A stretch of DNA of 64,000 nucleotides from Vermamoeba vermiformis. Taxonomy: Eukaryota > Tubulinea > Echinamoebida. The notes under the pieces are model-generated. The model saw nothing but the letters and a program-made list of their open reading frames with translations, had not been told where the DNA came from and did no database searches. Below, in pieces: positions 34,983 through 47,306 of the stretch. Position 1 is the stretch's first letter, and every line of letters begins with the position of its first letter. Location: NCBI GenBank assembly GCA_045837725.1, contig JBEWZL010000239.1, forward strand, positions 434,001-498,000, read 5' to 3'. Position numbers and translations under genes: made by a program.

Positions 34983-35681
34983 TGCTAGAAAAATATTAGT
35001 AAATTATTTTCGAATTATTTTAATTTACACGGGTAAAATAACGATGGCGTATTCAATAATGTAGGCGGATATTTACGTAGCATTATTTGTTCATTATTAA
35101 AATTATAATTGGAGATGCTGCCGACATCCAGATTTCAATTTGTCGCTACTCAAACAAAATGCGCTCGGTTTTTCTTATTAGCCATAAACTAGCTACTTAC
35201 TTGGAGCAAATATTTATTGAATTAATTGGGTATTTTTTGGTTGGTCTAGTGTTGTTGAACGAAAGGTCACGCTAGCAAAAATGATACGTTTTCATTACGA
35301 ATGATACCGCCTCCACAACCGGTTAATAAGACTCCTCTTATTCTATAGAAGGCATTTCACGTGCCTAGAATTGTTCAAGTGAAACCCGAGCCACATCTTC
35401 AAACGGATATATTACTGACGCGCTCTAGCTGAGCTATAACTCTAATTGTTAAAGCAATAATAAACTATACCAACAGGTATTCATATGCATATTATATGAG
35501 ATAAAAACAGGGTTGAGGTGTAGAGTACATCTGGTTTGTTTATATACATCGGTATTATGAGACACTTCTTTGTTGATTTGTTGCTCATATCATGTCTCAC
35601 TTAATTTACATCGCCAAATATTGTATAAAGCACATAATAAATAACACAGGAGGAAAGATCTTGTAGCACATCCGCGGATCT
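34983..35681. other. Intergenic region with a tRNA-like degenerate segment
   Basis: No protein gene is supported. On the minus strand, around 35449-35365, TAGCTCAGCTAGAGC is a perfect tRNA D-arm/A-box match with a loosely pairable acceptor stem, but the T-arm does not pair. It reads as a decayed tRNA or tRNA-derived repeat, not a working tRNA. The rest is A/T-rich. Confidence 0.35.
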
Positions 35682-38600
35682 TTACGTCAGCTTGGTGCCC
35701 TGCGGAAACTTTTCGAAATCGAACTTCAAGAACGGATGTTCGAGGGCTTCTTCAGCTGTAGGCCTGAATAAAAAATATCTTGTCAGTTTGATGTTTACGT
35801 AACACATCCATAAATGGAAAATGTCATTTTAACATTCGATTCAATCGGACGAAAATAAAAATTAATTGTGTTACGGCCGTAACACCTATTCAGTGAATTA
35901 AAATATAAAATTGCAATTTCCGGCCCTTTACGTATGCATTACTTAATTTCATTAAATCAATCCTTAACCGACATCCGGTACTAAATCAAATCGTGACGTA
36001 CCTTTCTCTCGCGTTAACCCTCAACAGCCGTGTCATAAAGTCCAAAAACAATGCGTCGTCAGTTTTCAGTCGTCTCCTCAGTGATGATTTCTTCGGATAC
36101 AAGTACTCGACCGCACCGTTCCTCTTGTCGTAGAGCACTGTGAAGTTCTTCGTGAAGTACTTCGCGGAGTACTTGCCACGCTTCAAATACTTTCGGTCTA
36201 ACTGGCCCATAATTCCTACTAGCCTCGCGAGCAGAGTTTGCACAGAGTCGTTCTGGAACAGCACTTTGCCCGTGTAAAGTTCAGCCAATATACAGCCCAG
36301 CGACCAAATATCTATTCGCTGGTCATACGGCATGCCGAGAATGACCTCTGGAGCACGATATGACCGTGATTGGACGTATGTAGACAAGTGGTCCGTGAGG
36401 AAACAACTGGATCCAAAATCGATAACCTTCACTTCGCACCTATTAGGTAAAAATATACTGTTAGTATACGACTGACCAATAGTACAAGGTATGTATGTCT
36501 CGTCTGCTAACGAGTCATAATAAGGTTGGGCTTAATCATACCTGCTGTAGCTACGCATCAACACGTTTTCAGGCTTGAGATCGCAGTGAATGAGGCCGAG
36601 GCTGTGAATGTATTTCAACGCTACCAGGACCTGCCGAGCGACTTTTTGAATGCGCGGCAGAGTGAAGTAGATCTCTTCTCCTGACTCGCGATTGTACTTG
36701 TAGAACTCGTATAAATTCTCCCGCAGTAACTCGCAGACGATAAACAAGTGTTCTTTGTAATAGAAATAATCTAAAATCAAGCATTAGATATGATTGAACT
36801 ACTTATATATCGCACATACCCAACATCTTGATCACGTGGTTCTCTTCGGTATCGCCATTGGCCTTGATGTATTTCAACAGTTTGATCTCGTCCATGGACT
36901 GGTCCAAGAAGTCTTTGTTGTTCTTGATGATCTTCACGCACACCATTTGTCCAGTCATATGATCTAAGCACTGCACGGCACGTGAGAATGCAGCAGAGCC
37001 CAAGTACTCGATGATTTCATATCGGCCTGCAATGACCTCGTGCAGCCTGATCGGGAAGTCACGTGACTCTTCAAAGCCCGTGCGACCTCGCACGTAAATA
37101 CACTTGAGATTGAAGTACTCGTGCTTGCCGCCTACTGTCTCAACAACATTAACTGTCGAGAAATCTGATTCTTCATCGGCTGATTTGAGCTTGTATTGAA
37201 TGCCTTTCTTCGAGTCACCCAACTCCATTTCAAACACTCCACCGGTCATGGAGGGATTGCGTTCGTGTGGTTTCTTCGTTTGCGATTTTTTCAATTTACC
37301 CGACGAGCCTTTTGAATGGTTCAGCGAAGATTCATCGTCCGAGTCATCAGAGTCAAAGTCTTCTTTTGTTTGTTTGAGCACTTGCGACGATAATATTGAC
37401 ACGTCTGCATCGTCATCATCACTATCACTCACTTCACTAAGAGTGCTTTGCAATTCATCCCAATTATCTACTAAATGTCAGTTGTGGCATACTGAAACAA
37501 GTTGAAACACGAAAAAAAGTATATTTACCTTTCACTGGCACGCGCAAATAGCCTTGATCATCGTCATCAGAGTACTCGTCAGAATCAGACGAGCTCTCGT
37601 CATCGTCAGAAGTCGTGTATTCATCTTCGCTATCCTCGTCATCATCTGACCGCACACTGTCAATCAGCCGAGGGTCCACGGAGTGTGTATATGAATTTTC
37701 TTTAATTGGCTTCACTGTGTCTGAAGAAGATGTCGAGGGGTGACTAGTGTATGACGGCGAGGCCACGGAGTGCTGGCTGGACACGGCTGATTGGCTCGAA
37801 GGATGATCACTCGATGAACCTACCGAGCCCGATTGAATTATTTTTGCAAGTGATGGGTTCTTAAGCGCCGCAATTGGTAGTGATTTGTCGGGTAGTGCAA
37901 AAGTTGGAATGGGCGGAATATTGTTCGGAGTGGTCGGGCCCGAAGTCACCGAGCCAGGATTGGAAAATGTTTTCGTTGTGATAATTGGTGGCAATGCTGG
38001 TGCTGGTGTTTGCACGGGCATGGTACTAGTGTTAGTGCCAGGAGCGGGAAGTATCGGGGCTGTAATGGCCGGTGACGAATTTGACTGTGTGGACGACGGA
38101 GGATACAGCGGCACAACTGGCAATGACGGCATTGACGTTGTTGCAAAGTTGTTTTGTGCCTTGGCGCCCTTCGGCATTGACGCGCTGTTAGGACTCTTCG
38201 GCGAGTTCGGATTGGTGTGACTTCGTGTCGCGCGCACTGAGCTATGGCGCGTCAATTGGCCCGTTGTCCTCGGGCTGTGTTGCAAGGGCGGACGCGTTTC
38301 TTCGAGTAAAGAAGATGTGCGCGGTGAACGGCCGTAAGAAGACGGACTAATAGTAGAGCCTATTTTTGGTGTTTCAGAATTATTATAGTCTTTTCTTAAT
38401 TGCGCAAAAGTGTTTGTCAGTCAAGAACGATTGTAAATTAACGATTGTGATTACATATCATATTACTAGTATATTCGCGTAACTTACCACTCTTTCTAGT
38501 TAATTTTTTAACGTCAATCAGCGGGCCGCTCCATGAAAATGTTCGTGTGGCTCGGTGAGTCAAATACCCGGCTGCAAAGAAAATAAGAATTAAAATTCGC

Positions 38601-39424
38601 TTTAGTGACAATTTTATGGAGATATTTATATGGAGACATATGATGGGTCCACGGAAAAATTAGTTTGGCAGCTGACATTGCTAGTTACATATAGAGGCGA
38701 TAATGAAATTTACATTAAAGGCTAAAAAATCAAATAAATAGGAATTTTCAAGTAATTAGGAGAAGATATTTGAATCATGAGGGCTTATTAAATAATTAAA
38801 ATGAATTGGTCTACTCGCTTAAATTTTTTATCGATCGGTCAAGTTTGTGCATGAGCCTTACCTTCAGATTGAGCCGAACGAGGTGTTATAGCTGATAATT
38901 CTTCTTCTTCTGGCACTGCTGTTAATTTAGCTGCAAATGATGGTTGTTCGGGCTGAAGATGTGGATGTGACCGTTTTTGGGCTGGAATACTATCCCATAC
39001 ATCCATTTTCTGCGCTCGTGTGGCATCAATTGGGCTCATAGCTATTAATCCTTCCGACACCAGTACTGCAAGTAATCGAGTTAATTCGTCGTTAAGATCG
39101 AGGATCCAAATAAAATTTATTACAAGCCCGAATTAAATAAAAAAATACTTGAATCAAATATACCTTCAAGACGAGTAGGTTGCTCTTGTTTTCCGAATAT
39201 TGGTGCCTTCTTTGTCGAGTCTAATTGATTGATTGATGAGTAAAATTAGAATTTCTTAGGATTCGTACGATCACAATGTGGACTGTTCCAAATTGCTCGT
39301 AAAATTACTTACATTCTTGCTGTAATATTTCAACAGCTTTAGATAACTTTTTGCTTCGCAGGAAATCGACAACGAGTTCAAAGACGAACTCCTCATCGGC
39401 GACACTAAAATAATCTGCCGACAT
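35682..39424 (-). CDS. DYRK-family protein kinase with N-terminal LisH-like segment (plant DYRKP type)
   Basis: About nine to ten exons on the minus strand, start 39424, TAA at 35684-35682. The N-terminus ([20 protein letters not shown]) resembles a LisH dimerisation helix. Then come several hundred residues of Ser/Pro-rich and acidic low complexity (38.3-37.2 kb), and the kinase domain: [18 protein letters not shown] (glycine loop), VCVKIIKN (catalytic Lys), [11 protein letters not shown] (HxDLKPEN), [10 protein letters not shown] (DFG), and [19 protein letters not shown] with the activation-loop Tyr typical of DYRKs. It closes with [14 protein letters not shown]. The [16 protein letters not shown] pair and LisH-like start match plant DYRKP/YAK-like kinases better than animal DYRK1/2. 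Likely a dual-specificity, autophosphorylating kinase. Confidence 0.88.
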
Positions 39425-40106
39425 TTGCTGTCAATTTAATTATCCAACGAGCGTCTCTGTGAGCATATAACAACGCGTGGTGGTTATTAGCGGTCAAATT
39501 TAAACAAAATAAGCCAAAAATAGTAATGGACCAAAAAGAAGCGAGAAAAATTTCGAACTTTGAACACACTTTATGCAACTGTCATGCATCTCAAACCAGA
39601 TTGTCGTCTACCCATATTATCGGACACATAATAAGCCATATTTAACACGATTAAACCGTGTTGCAGGTTAAATTGGGAGTGGATTATCATCCAGGATTAA
39701 CTGACCGTTAAACAGGTCAATTTAGGAAAGAAATAAGGACGATTAATCCGATAGGCGAAGGACCGATCTAATCGGATAAAATTTGCCTAGCAAGCTTTTC
39801 GAAATCCAGCCCGACAATCGGTTGGTAAATTCAATGTAATTCAACTCTATAGAATTGATGCTCGATTAAAACGCAGTATGAATCTTATACTGACGAATGA
39901 AGTCAAATTAAAATTATTTTGCCTTATCGGCTTCTTAATTAACAGGTTAAGAAATTTCGTTAAAAATAATGCCAATTTTTGTGAATTCAGTTGAGCTATG
40001 CAAAGCTAGCAATAGCCTCTGAACTCACCTTAGCCAATTTTTGTTTATATGTAACCATAGCTGCCGGGCTAATGAAAAAAATTGGACGCATCTGATTAAA
40101 CTCATT
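39425..40106. other. Divergent intergenic region, nothing recognised
   Basis: Upstream region of both the DYRK gene and the ADCK gene. A/T-rich, with several short TTAA/GGATTA-type words (39610-39790) but no clear repeat, element or exon. Confidence 0.5.
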
Positions 40107-42711
40107 ATGTTGCGTCTTGTACAATCCGCGAAGCTATTCTCCTCAACAAATATTGCTAAGTATGTATGAATAATATGATAATAATATCAATACCAGTAAA
40201 TTGAGTCAAGACGACTTCAGATTATTATTGCCAATTTTTTTAATTGTTTTTTCATTATCTTTAGGTTTGGCGCGAGGAAATTAACCAAGAATAGCATATT
40301 TGGATCATATAAAAATTATAAAAAATATTCTTCAGGGAAAAAGCAATTTACAGAAGCAAAAAATCTCGTGCAAGTCAGATCCGAAAATAATCAGCTTATT
40401 CTCACTTCAGCTTTCAAAAATAATTCATCTTCAACGAGAATACGATGGATAAACAATGTATTATATAGCAACCAATTATTATTACCTGCAGCAGTCATTG
40501 CAACTTCGTCAGATCAAGATGACGATGACAAGTTGATTGAGAAGTTTGTAAATAGTCCAGAATATATCGAATCATTATCTTCATCATATCTTAACAAGCA
40601 AATGACCTTTTGGGAGAAATGGTAAGTCGCAGCATACATCCGCCAAAAAAATAATTTAAAAAATCTTACATAATATTCTAGCCGCTTCATATTCCGTGCA
40701 TTTCTTCGATTTGTCGAGTTATGCATTGTAGCTTCTCCAGCTTTAATAACAGCGCCGTTTGCTCTTCTCTTCCCATCTGCCTTTGCTAATCTGTGGTGGA
40801 AGTTGTTGCGCGTTACACTCGAAACAGCAGGCGCCACGTGGATTAAGCTCGGACAATGGGCTGGTACTCGCCCTGACTTGTAAGAATAGCCGCACACTAT
40901 TATTAGATCTGTCGCTAAAGTATAACTTCCGTTGCTATCTTTAGATTTGATCCGGAGCTTTTAGCGAATATCAGTAGGCTTTGGGATAGAGCACCGCCAC
41001 ATTCATATAGACAGAGCAAAGGTATTGCAGCATTTAATTATTATATCTTTAAACAGCGGACGGCACTCCGAAATATTTATTTTGCCGACGAAGATTTGTG
41101 CGATAAATTCTAATGCAGAAATTGCAGCTATATTTAAAAAGGCCTTCGGACGAGATATTGAAGAGGTGTTCGACGAATTCAGCCCCGAACCTATTGCCTC
41201 AGGTACGTTCACTCAGGATCAATTTTTATTCCTTCCGGATTTATAACATTAATTCGCTGTCCATAACAAGTAATTAGATTTTAACTTGCAATCATTCAAT
41301 AGGCGCCGTCGCACAAGTGCATAAAGCCCGTTTGAAGGATGGACGAGTCGTTGCCGTCAAAATATCGCATCCAAACATTGAAAGCAAATTTGCCGTTGAT
41401 CTGGGTATTATGCGGTTCTTCGCGCGGATCGTAAGTGCATGATTCAATACAATTATGGATATTGCAAGAATATTATGGTGACAATAAGCGGTATACTCAT
41501 TTGTGCGCAGATAACGATTTTACCCGGGATGAAATGGACAGCGATGGATGCGGCCTTAGAACAGTTCTCGAGCACCATGTCGAATCAATTGAACTTGTTA
41601 TTGGAAGGCAAGAACTTGTTGGTTTTCAATAAGAACTTCAAGAACTACAGCAATGTTAAGTTCCCAAAATTAGTGGCAGAACTTGCGTCAAGGTACGGTT
41701 CATGAATAGACTAATGTAATGAATTTATAATGACCGCGATTCGGTACGATAATCATCATCGATCGTAATCATGCTATTTAATACTGACGCGTGCTCGTGC
41801 AATTATATTAATTTTGTGATTCTTTGTCACAGGACCGTAATTGTTGAAAGCTTCGAGCCGGGCGTGCCTATGAATCATTATCTCAAGTCACCGCACCTCA
41901 AAAAAGACAAGCGCAGATTGGCTAGTCTCGGACTTAATGCATACTTGAAGATGATGTTGAAAGACAACTTTATTCACGCGGATCTGCATCCTGGTAAGAA
42001 TCCAATTGATTGGCATCGCCAACAAGAAGTTAATTATTCACGTAACCTTGCAAAAAATTGATCCCAATTTTTGTGATCGTTTAGGAAACATTCTCGTCAG
42101 ATCTACTCCAAAAGAGGATGACCTTGAAATGGTATTTTTGGACGTCGGCTTGATCACCGAATTATCGCCCGCGGACTGGGAGAACTTCAAGGCTTTGTTC
42201 AAGTGTATCGTGGCTGGTGATGGCAAACGCGGCGCCGAGCTAATGATTACCCGTGCGAGACAAGCTAACGTTTCACAAGACGAAAAAGGTATATCGGAAA
42301 GCGAGCAAGTTTTCGTATATTATATGGCCCGTGCCGCCGTAGTTTCCGAAAAGAAATATCCGATAGAAACTAACCATGATTTTATGTGTAGAGCGGTTCA
42401 CAGATGAAATGGATGTCTTATTCAGCGAGATTAGGAAGCAGAGCCTTTCGCAAATCAACGTTGGCCTATTTTTATCAAAAATTTTAACTTTAGTCCGCAC
42501 CTACCGAGTGCAAATTGAGAGCAACTTTGCCACACTTGTGGTTGGCACAGTCCTCCTGGAAGGCGTTGGACGACAATTAGACCCCGAGCTGAACATATTA
42601 GATGTTTCCGTACCATATTTGTTCCTGTCAAGAAAAGCTACGTGGAGAGAAAAGTTACAGATCGCGTGGGATCGGTTCCGCACACGCTACTTGGAACCGT
42701 CTACAAAATAA
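40107..42711 (+). CDS. ABC1/ADCK (UbiB) atypical kinase, ADCK2-like, mitochondrial
   Basis: About ten exons, starting at MLRLVQSAKLFSSTNIAKFG, a basic presequence. Hydrophobic segments near residues 140-175 may be membrane-bound. Diagnostic motifs in order: the family signature ATWIKLGQWAGTRPDLF (KxGQ), IFKKAFGRDIEEVFDEF, EPIASGAVAQVHKARL (Ala-rich nucleotide loop), VVAVKISHP (Lys), FIHADLHPGNILV (HxDxHPxN) and VFLDVGLI (in place of DFG). IKLGQWAxTRxDLF is closest to ADCK2. The family supports coenzyme Q biosynthesis or lipid homeostasis in mitochondria. Intron placement was set by keeping these motifs in frame, for example acceptor 41128 and the last intron 42288-42393. Confidence 0.9.
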
Positions 42712-43031
42712 ACATTTAACTTTAATTAAATCGATAACTCTTCTTAATGAACGCGATGACGTATTGACTAAAAAAGGAGCGCAAAAAACTGGATGAAATT
42801 CACATAGTTGAACCACGTGTCAATAAACTTCGTAAATTTTTGAATTTTCGGCCATGGAAAAATTTAGAGCAGTGCAACAATCGCGTTTCATTTTGTTATT
42901 GTTGTCAACTGTTGCCTATATTTTCGTTATTCTTTCAGCTTGCAGGATTGATTTATTTAACTGCACATGATCTACTATGCGGCAATCTGAACACAGGCAA
43001 TTAATCCGAACCAACTTAGAATTTAATAATT
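42712..43031. other. Intergenic region, no gene seen
   Basis: 3' region of the ADCK gene and promoter of the next gene; no supported exon, repeat or RNA. Confidence 0.5.
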
Positions 43032-46000
43032 ATGAATGATAATAATAGTGCGGAATCACCTTTCCCGAAGAGGCAAAAACTCAGCCACTCAGCTCAATCA
43101 ACGATCCCGTCGTATTTACCTCTGAATTATTATTCTGCGCCACCACAGCAGCCTCAGCCAGTGGATTATACAGTCTATCGTCAAAATAATTACGACCAAG
43201 ATTCTCAATACGCGAGAGCCCCAAAAGAACCATCAAGCAACTTCACATCCGGGCCTGTCGCAACAACTATTTTTCAGAATAATCATAATGCATCTCAGGC
43301 GTATACATCCTATTATTCCGTTCAACAACCAAGCTCAGGAGGAGGCAATGGTTCAGTCGAATGGTACCATGGAAATATGACAGGTCCAGGGCAACCCCTC
43401 TCAAATATTTCATCCGATCCAAACAGTTTAAAAAGTCTAGGCGAGATCGGCCCATCCTCGAACGATTATCCAATGAGCAACGGACCACTCACTTTACGAC
43501 ATCATACAATGGACATCCAGTATCAGCATCACTCTGACACTCCCCATCATAACAGAGCGCACGAGGAATGGATCCAGCAGAAGATTACGCCTTACATGGA
43601 ACCTCATAGCACTACGATGCAATATGGTGGTCCTAAATCAAGCTTTGATCATGGCCCGGCTGCGCAAATCATATCATCTGGTTCACCAAAACAACGACAT
43701 CCAAAACCAGTCGATCCTATGGTATTCGTCGCCGCTGATTTAACTACACTCGGAAACAAGAGCCCGTTCGAGGCGCGCAAATCGCAGATGACAGAATTTA
43801 TTTACTTCTTTGAAAACCCTCAGATACTTGTCAACTCTCAAGCCAAGTACATCCGCAACCAACTGCATCTAGGGTTTATCAAAGGACTCTACGTTGCTGA
43901 GAGCGATTTCTCCGAAGGCGAAGGATGCATTACCCTATGGAAGATGAAGGAGAATAGTATTCCCGCATCTACAGGCAATCCATTTGGAATTCCCATGGCT
44001 CCGATCGCGACCTTTGATCCAGCCGTCATTATTTCCTCGACACACGTTGCAAAACTGATCAGCGACTCACAATATATGTACTGTGCCTCAGGCGGAGATA
44101 ATCTTTGGGTATCCTATTGGGACTTACAGGCGTTTAAAGAGGAGAAATTGCATTTATCTCCGAAACTCGCTAATATGGTAAGTTTTCGATAAATTTTTGC
44201 AATAATATACATGCGCCTTATAATTAGATTGTGTATCATCTACGGTCACGCAACACACATAATCTATCCATAACGAATTTTCTCGATACAATTTAGTGGA
44301 TCGAATTTACGGATTTTTGAATTAAGATTTATTATCGGCATTGAATTCTGATTAAACTATTGCCTTTTACAGAACATCGAAACACCTTGGATTGTCTCTT
44401 GCTTTTATGTCGATGACGAGTATTTATACGTTGCGCTGTCAAAAGGACACATTGTCATAATTGAAAAGGGCTCAAAAAAGATTTGCAAACTCTTAAAGCT
44501 CAAGTCTAATTTCTACGCGCACATCATGAAGAGTGACGATGTCTTCTTGTATGGTAAGCGATAAGATATTATTAGATTACGTACAAAGACTCACAGAATC
44601 TTTTTTTGGTTAAACTTTAGCTGGGTTTTCGGATTCGAGTGTACGACTTTGGTACAAACACAAGAACTGGCGAAAGAAAAAGCAAGTGTGCATGGGTATG
44701 TTGTGCGATCGCTCGACATTTTGCCTGATTTAACGAATCTTCAGACAAAAATGAGAAGAACCACATCCGCGGCATTGAAGTGGATGCGGAGTCGGTTTAT
44801 TTGGCTTACAATAGAGCCATTCATGTGTTCAAGAAGAGCAACAAGACGATCTCAGAGTTTACTTCACTGAAGCTCGATTCTGACTTGTTCTCGATGAGCT
44901 CAGACCGCGATTACCTGCTTTTGGGTTACCGAGGTAAAGCTTTGAAAATTTAGTTTTCCTTTTATGGATCTGAATACATTGCAACTATTTAATGGCAATT
45001 TAATTTAAATTCTCACACTTTCGTGCAATAGGACGAATAGAACTACGTAACAAGACGACACTCGGCGTGGTGCGAGTAATTCAAGTCAAAAGTTCCAACC
45101 CCATCCGCTCACTCACCGTTGATGACAAGTATATTTACGTTGACAGGTATGATCTAAACTACCATTCACAACTAAGGTCGATATTAACTTCGTCTTATTT
45201 CTACCAGTTATCCCTTGCGTGTCTTTGCTCGGGAAAACCTAATGGAAGTCGCAGTTCTTGGCGAGGAGCTCATGCGGTGCGTCATTATTGCATCTAACTA
45301 TGAACATATATACTAATATTTATCGTAGACCGAATCAAGTTTCCGCCGCCGGAATACGAACAACTTGGTCGGATTCAACTCTAACCATTGGCGGTTGCAG
45401 AAACGGATTCGTTTATATATGGCGGCGTAGATCGAATTCGCTAGCAGCTTGTATACCTCCGCCTACGTCTGTCGAACAAACGATGTTTATGGTAAGTATC
45501 TCGTCCCTACTTTATAGACATCCAACTGAAGAATTCGATAAATTTTAGCAAAGTAATATTTTCGACAATATGGTCACTGCAATCGCTGCCAATTCCGCAT
45601 ATATCTTCATCGGATATTATGGCGGTCTCATTCGGGTGATTGACAGGGCAAATCTCAATTATGACACCTTGCTCTTGCTGCCAAACTTTGATCAACAAAA
45701 TAGACACAAGATGAATAAGTAAGTACCTCTAGTGTCATATAAAACCTTTTTACTAATGAATTTGCCATAGGCGAAACATGTATATAACCAACATTTTTGC
45801 TGACGATAAGATTCTCGTCACCTCCTTCGCTGACGGTAAGGCGACCGGAAAACTCACAAGCTTATTTCCGATCTAATATTAATACAGGTCTTGTTCTATT
45901 GTCCCTTTTTGGCTCTATAGTGTTTGGAACGTCTCCAGGGTACCAACAAAACTTCAGCAACAGCTATGTTCTGCACGAACAAAACTCTGGAGATCGCATG

Positions 46001-46927
46001 GAAATTTCCTCACCTCATACTGACGGTGCATCACATCGATCCGATAGTAATGCATTTAAGACACTGAGGAATGGAAGTCAGTTGTTCGTAGCGTTAACGA
46101 GTGGGCACATTGTAGTATACTTGTTGGATGTGAGTCCACGACGTATGGCTGCGTTACCGTGTGGGCAATACACCAGTAACTCCAGCTTCTATATTGATGA
46201 CCACGTTGTATATTTCTCAACGCAAAACGAACACAATCAACCAGTCGTTCGGATGTGGCGACAACAAGGCCTCGCTGAACTTCCTTCGCTAATGTAAGTC
46301 AAGACCAATGTATTACAATTCAGTACTAATAATTATAGTACAAATCATTCGGATCCTGTTTACACTATGTTCGCGGATAAGAACTTCTTGTACACGTGCT
46401 CAAAGTTTGGCGAACTGCGCGTGTGGAACAAAATGCATAACTTTGAACTGGAACATATTGCCAGGTATGAAAGGCGCTTTTCTTATATCGCCGTATGATC
46501 TAATAATGGTTTAAGATGTAATTGGCGTGAAGTCGAGAGTTTGTCGCGGATCCCGTTCAACATCCTAATCAAAGAAGACTTACTGCCAGCGTACTGCTTG
46601 GCCGAATCGAAAAACGTTGATTGGCGCGAGATTAAGGTACGTCTAGTTACCTTAATAAGCTTTAATCGCTAACGTTCGGTTTAGTCGCGCGGAGAATCAG
46701 AGGCAACGTCGATATTGCCTCCATTCAGTGTTAATGACAGCTCGGTAGTAGTTAGTAGAGTGCCAATTTCGCTAAAACAACACTACGGAAGCACTGCAAA
46801 CATCATAGAGCAAGAATCGGGTCTGTTAATAGTACCTGGAGTCAATGTACTGGCCAGTCCATCTGGATCTCTCAAGACATTCCTCCCGGGTTCCTTGGGG
46901 TCTGTTGAAGGCTTACCTAGTAAATAG
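43032..46927 (+). CDS. Beta-propeller (WD40-like) protein with disordered N-terminus
   Basis: Roughly eleven exons from ATG 43032 (first exon to 44177, second 44373-44553) to TAG 46927. The first about 230 residues are Pro/Gln/Ser/Tyr-rich and disordered, with a possible nuclear signal (PFPKRQKL). From about residue 235 on come blade-like segments: GFSDSSVRLWYKHKNW, SLTVDDKYIYV, TIGGCRNGFVYIWRR, IFIGYYGGLIRVID, ALTSGHIVVYLLDV and CSKFGELRVWNKMHNFE. These fit one or two WD40-type propellers, probably a scaffold. I do not recognise the orthology group. Confidence 0.7.
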
Positions 46928-47306
46928 AATACAAAACATTATTTATTTGTTCATAATGAAATAAAATTGAATCATACAATGCAAAATATACGGTTGCCGC
47001 CTTTTTTATTGGGATCGAGCCTTTCTCTAGGAATGCTAGGAAATTCTTGCCTCCCTAATTCATTATTTTTGATTGCCAAGACAGAGTGCAACAGGAGATC
47101 ATTTAAAATATTATGAATCGATAGCCAAATCATCCAGAACTCGAGGTAAGCATGCGTTACACGAGCGCTCGAGATCAAGCAAGACTCAACTCATAAAGGC
47201 CATAATATCAATATTTAATAAATTATGACCGCTCATTTTATTATTTTTAGGAGATATTTGTCGAGAGTTAGAGCCAGAGAAAATTTTTTTGGATTTAGAT
47301 TTGAAA
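46928..47306. other. Upstream region of the DNA polymerase gene, possible 5' intron
   Basis: A good donor (GAG|GTAAGC at 47152) and acceptor (TTTTTAG at 47250) frame a possible 5'-leader intron. The frame stays open upstream of ATG 47307 through both candidate exons but has no earlier ATG, so the gene start may be further left or the exon non-coding. Confidence 0.35.

Noticed and set aside
37885-38220. 111-codon Gly/Val-rich plus-strand frame
   Set aside because: Antisense shadow of the Ser/Pro-rich low-complexity region of the DYRK gene.
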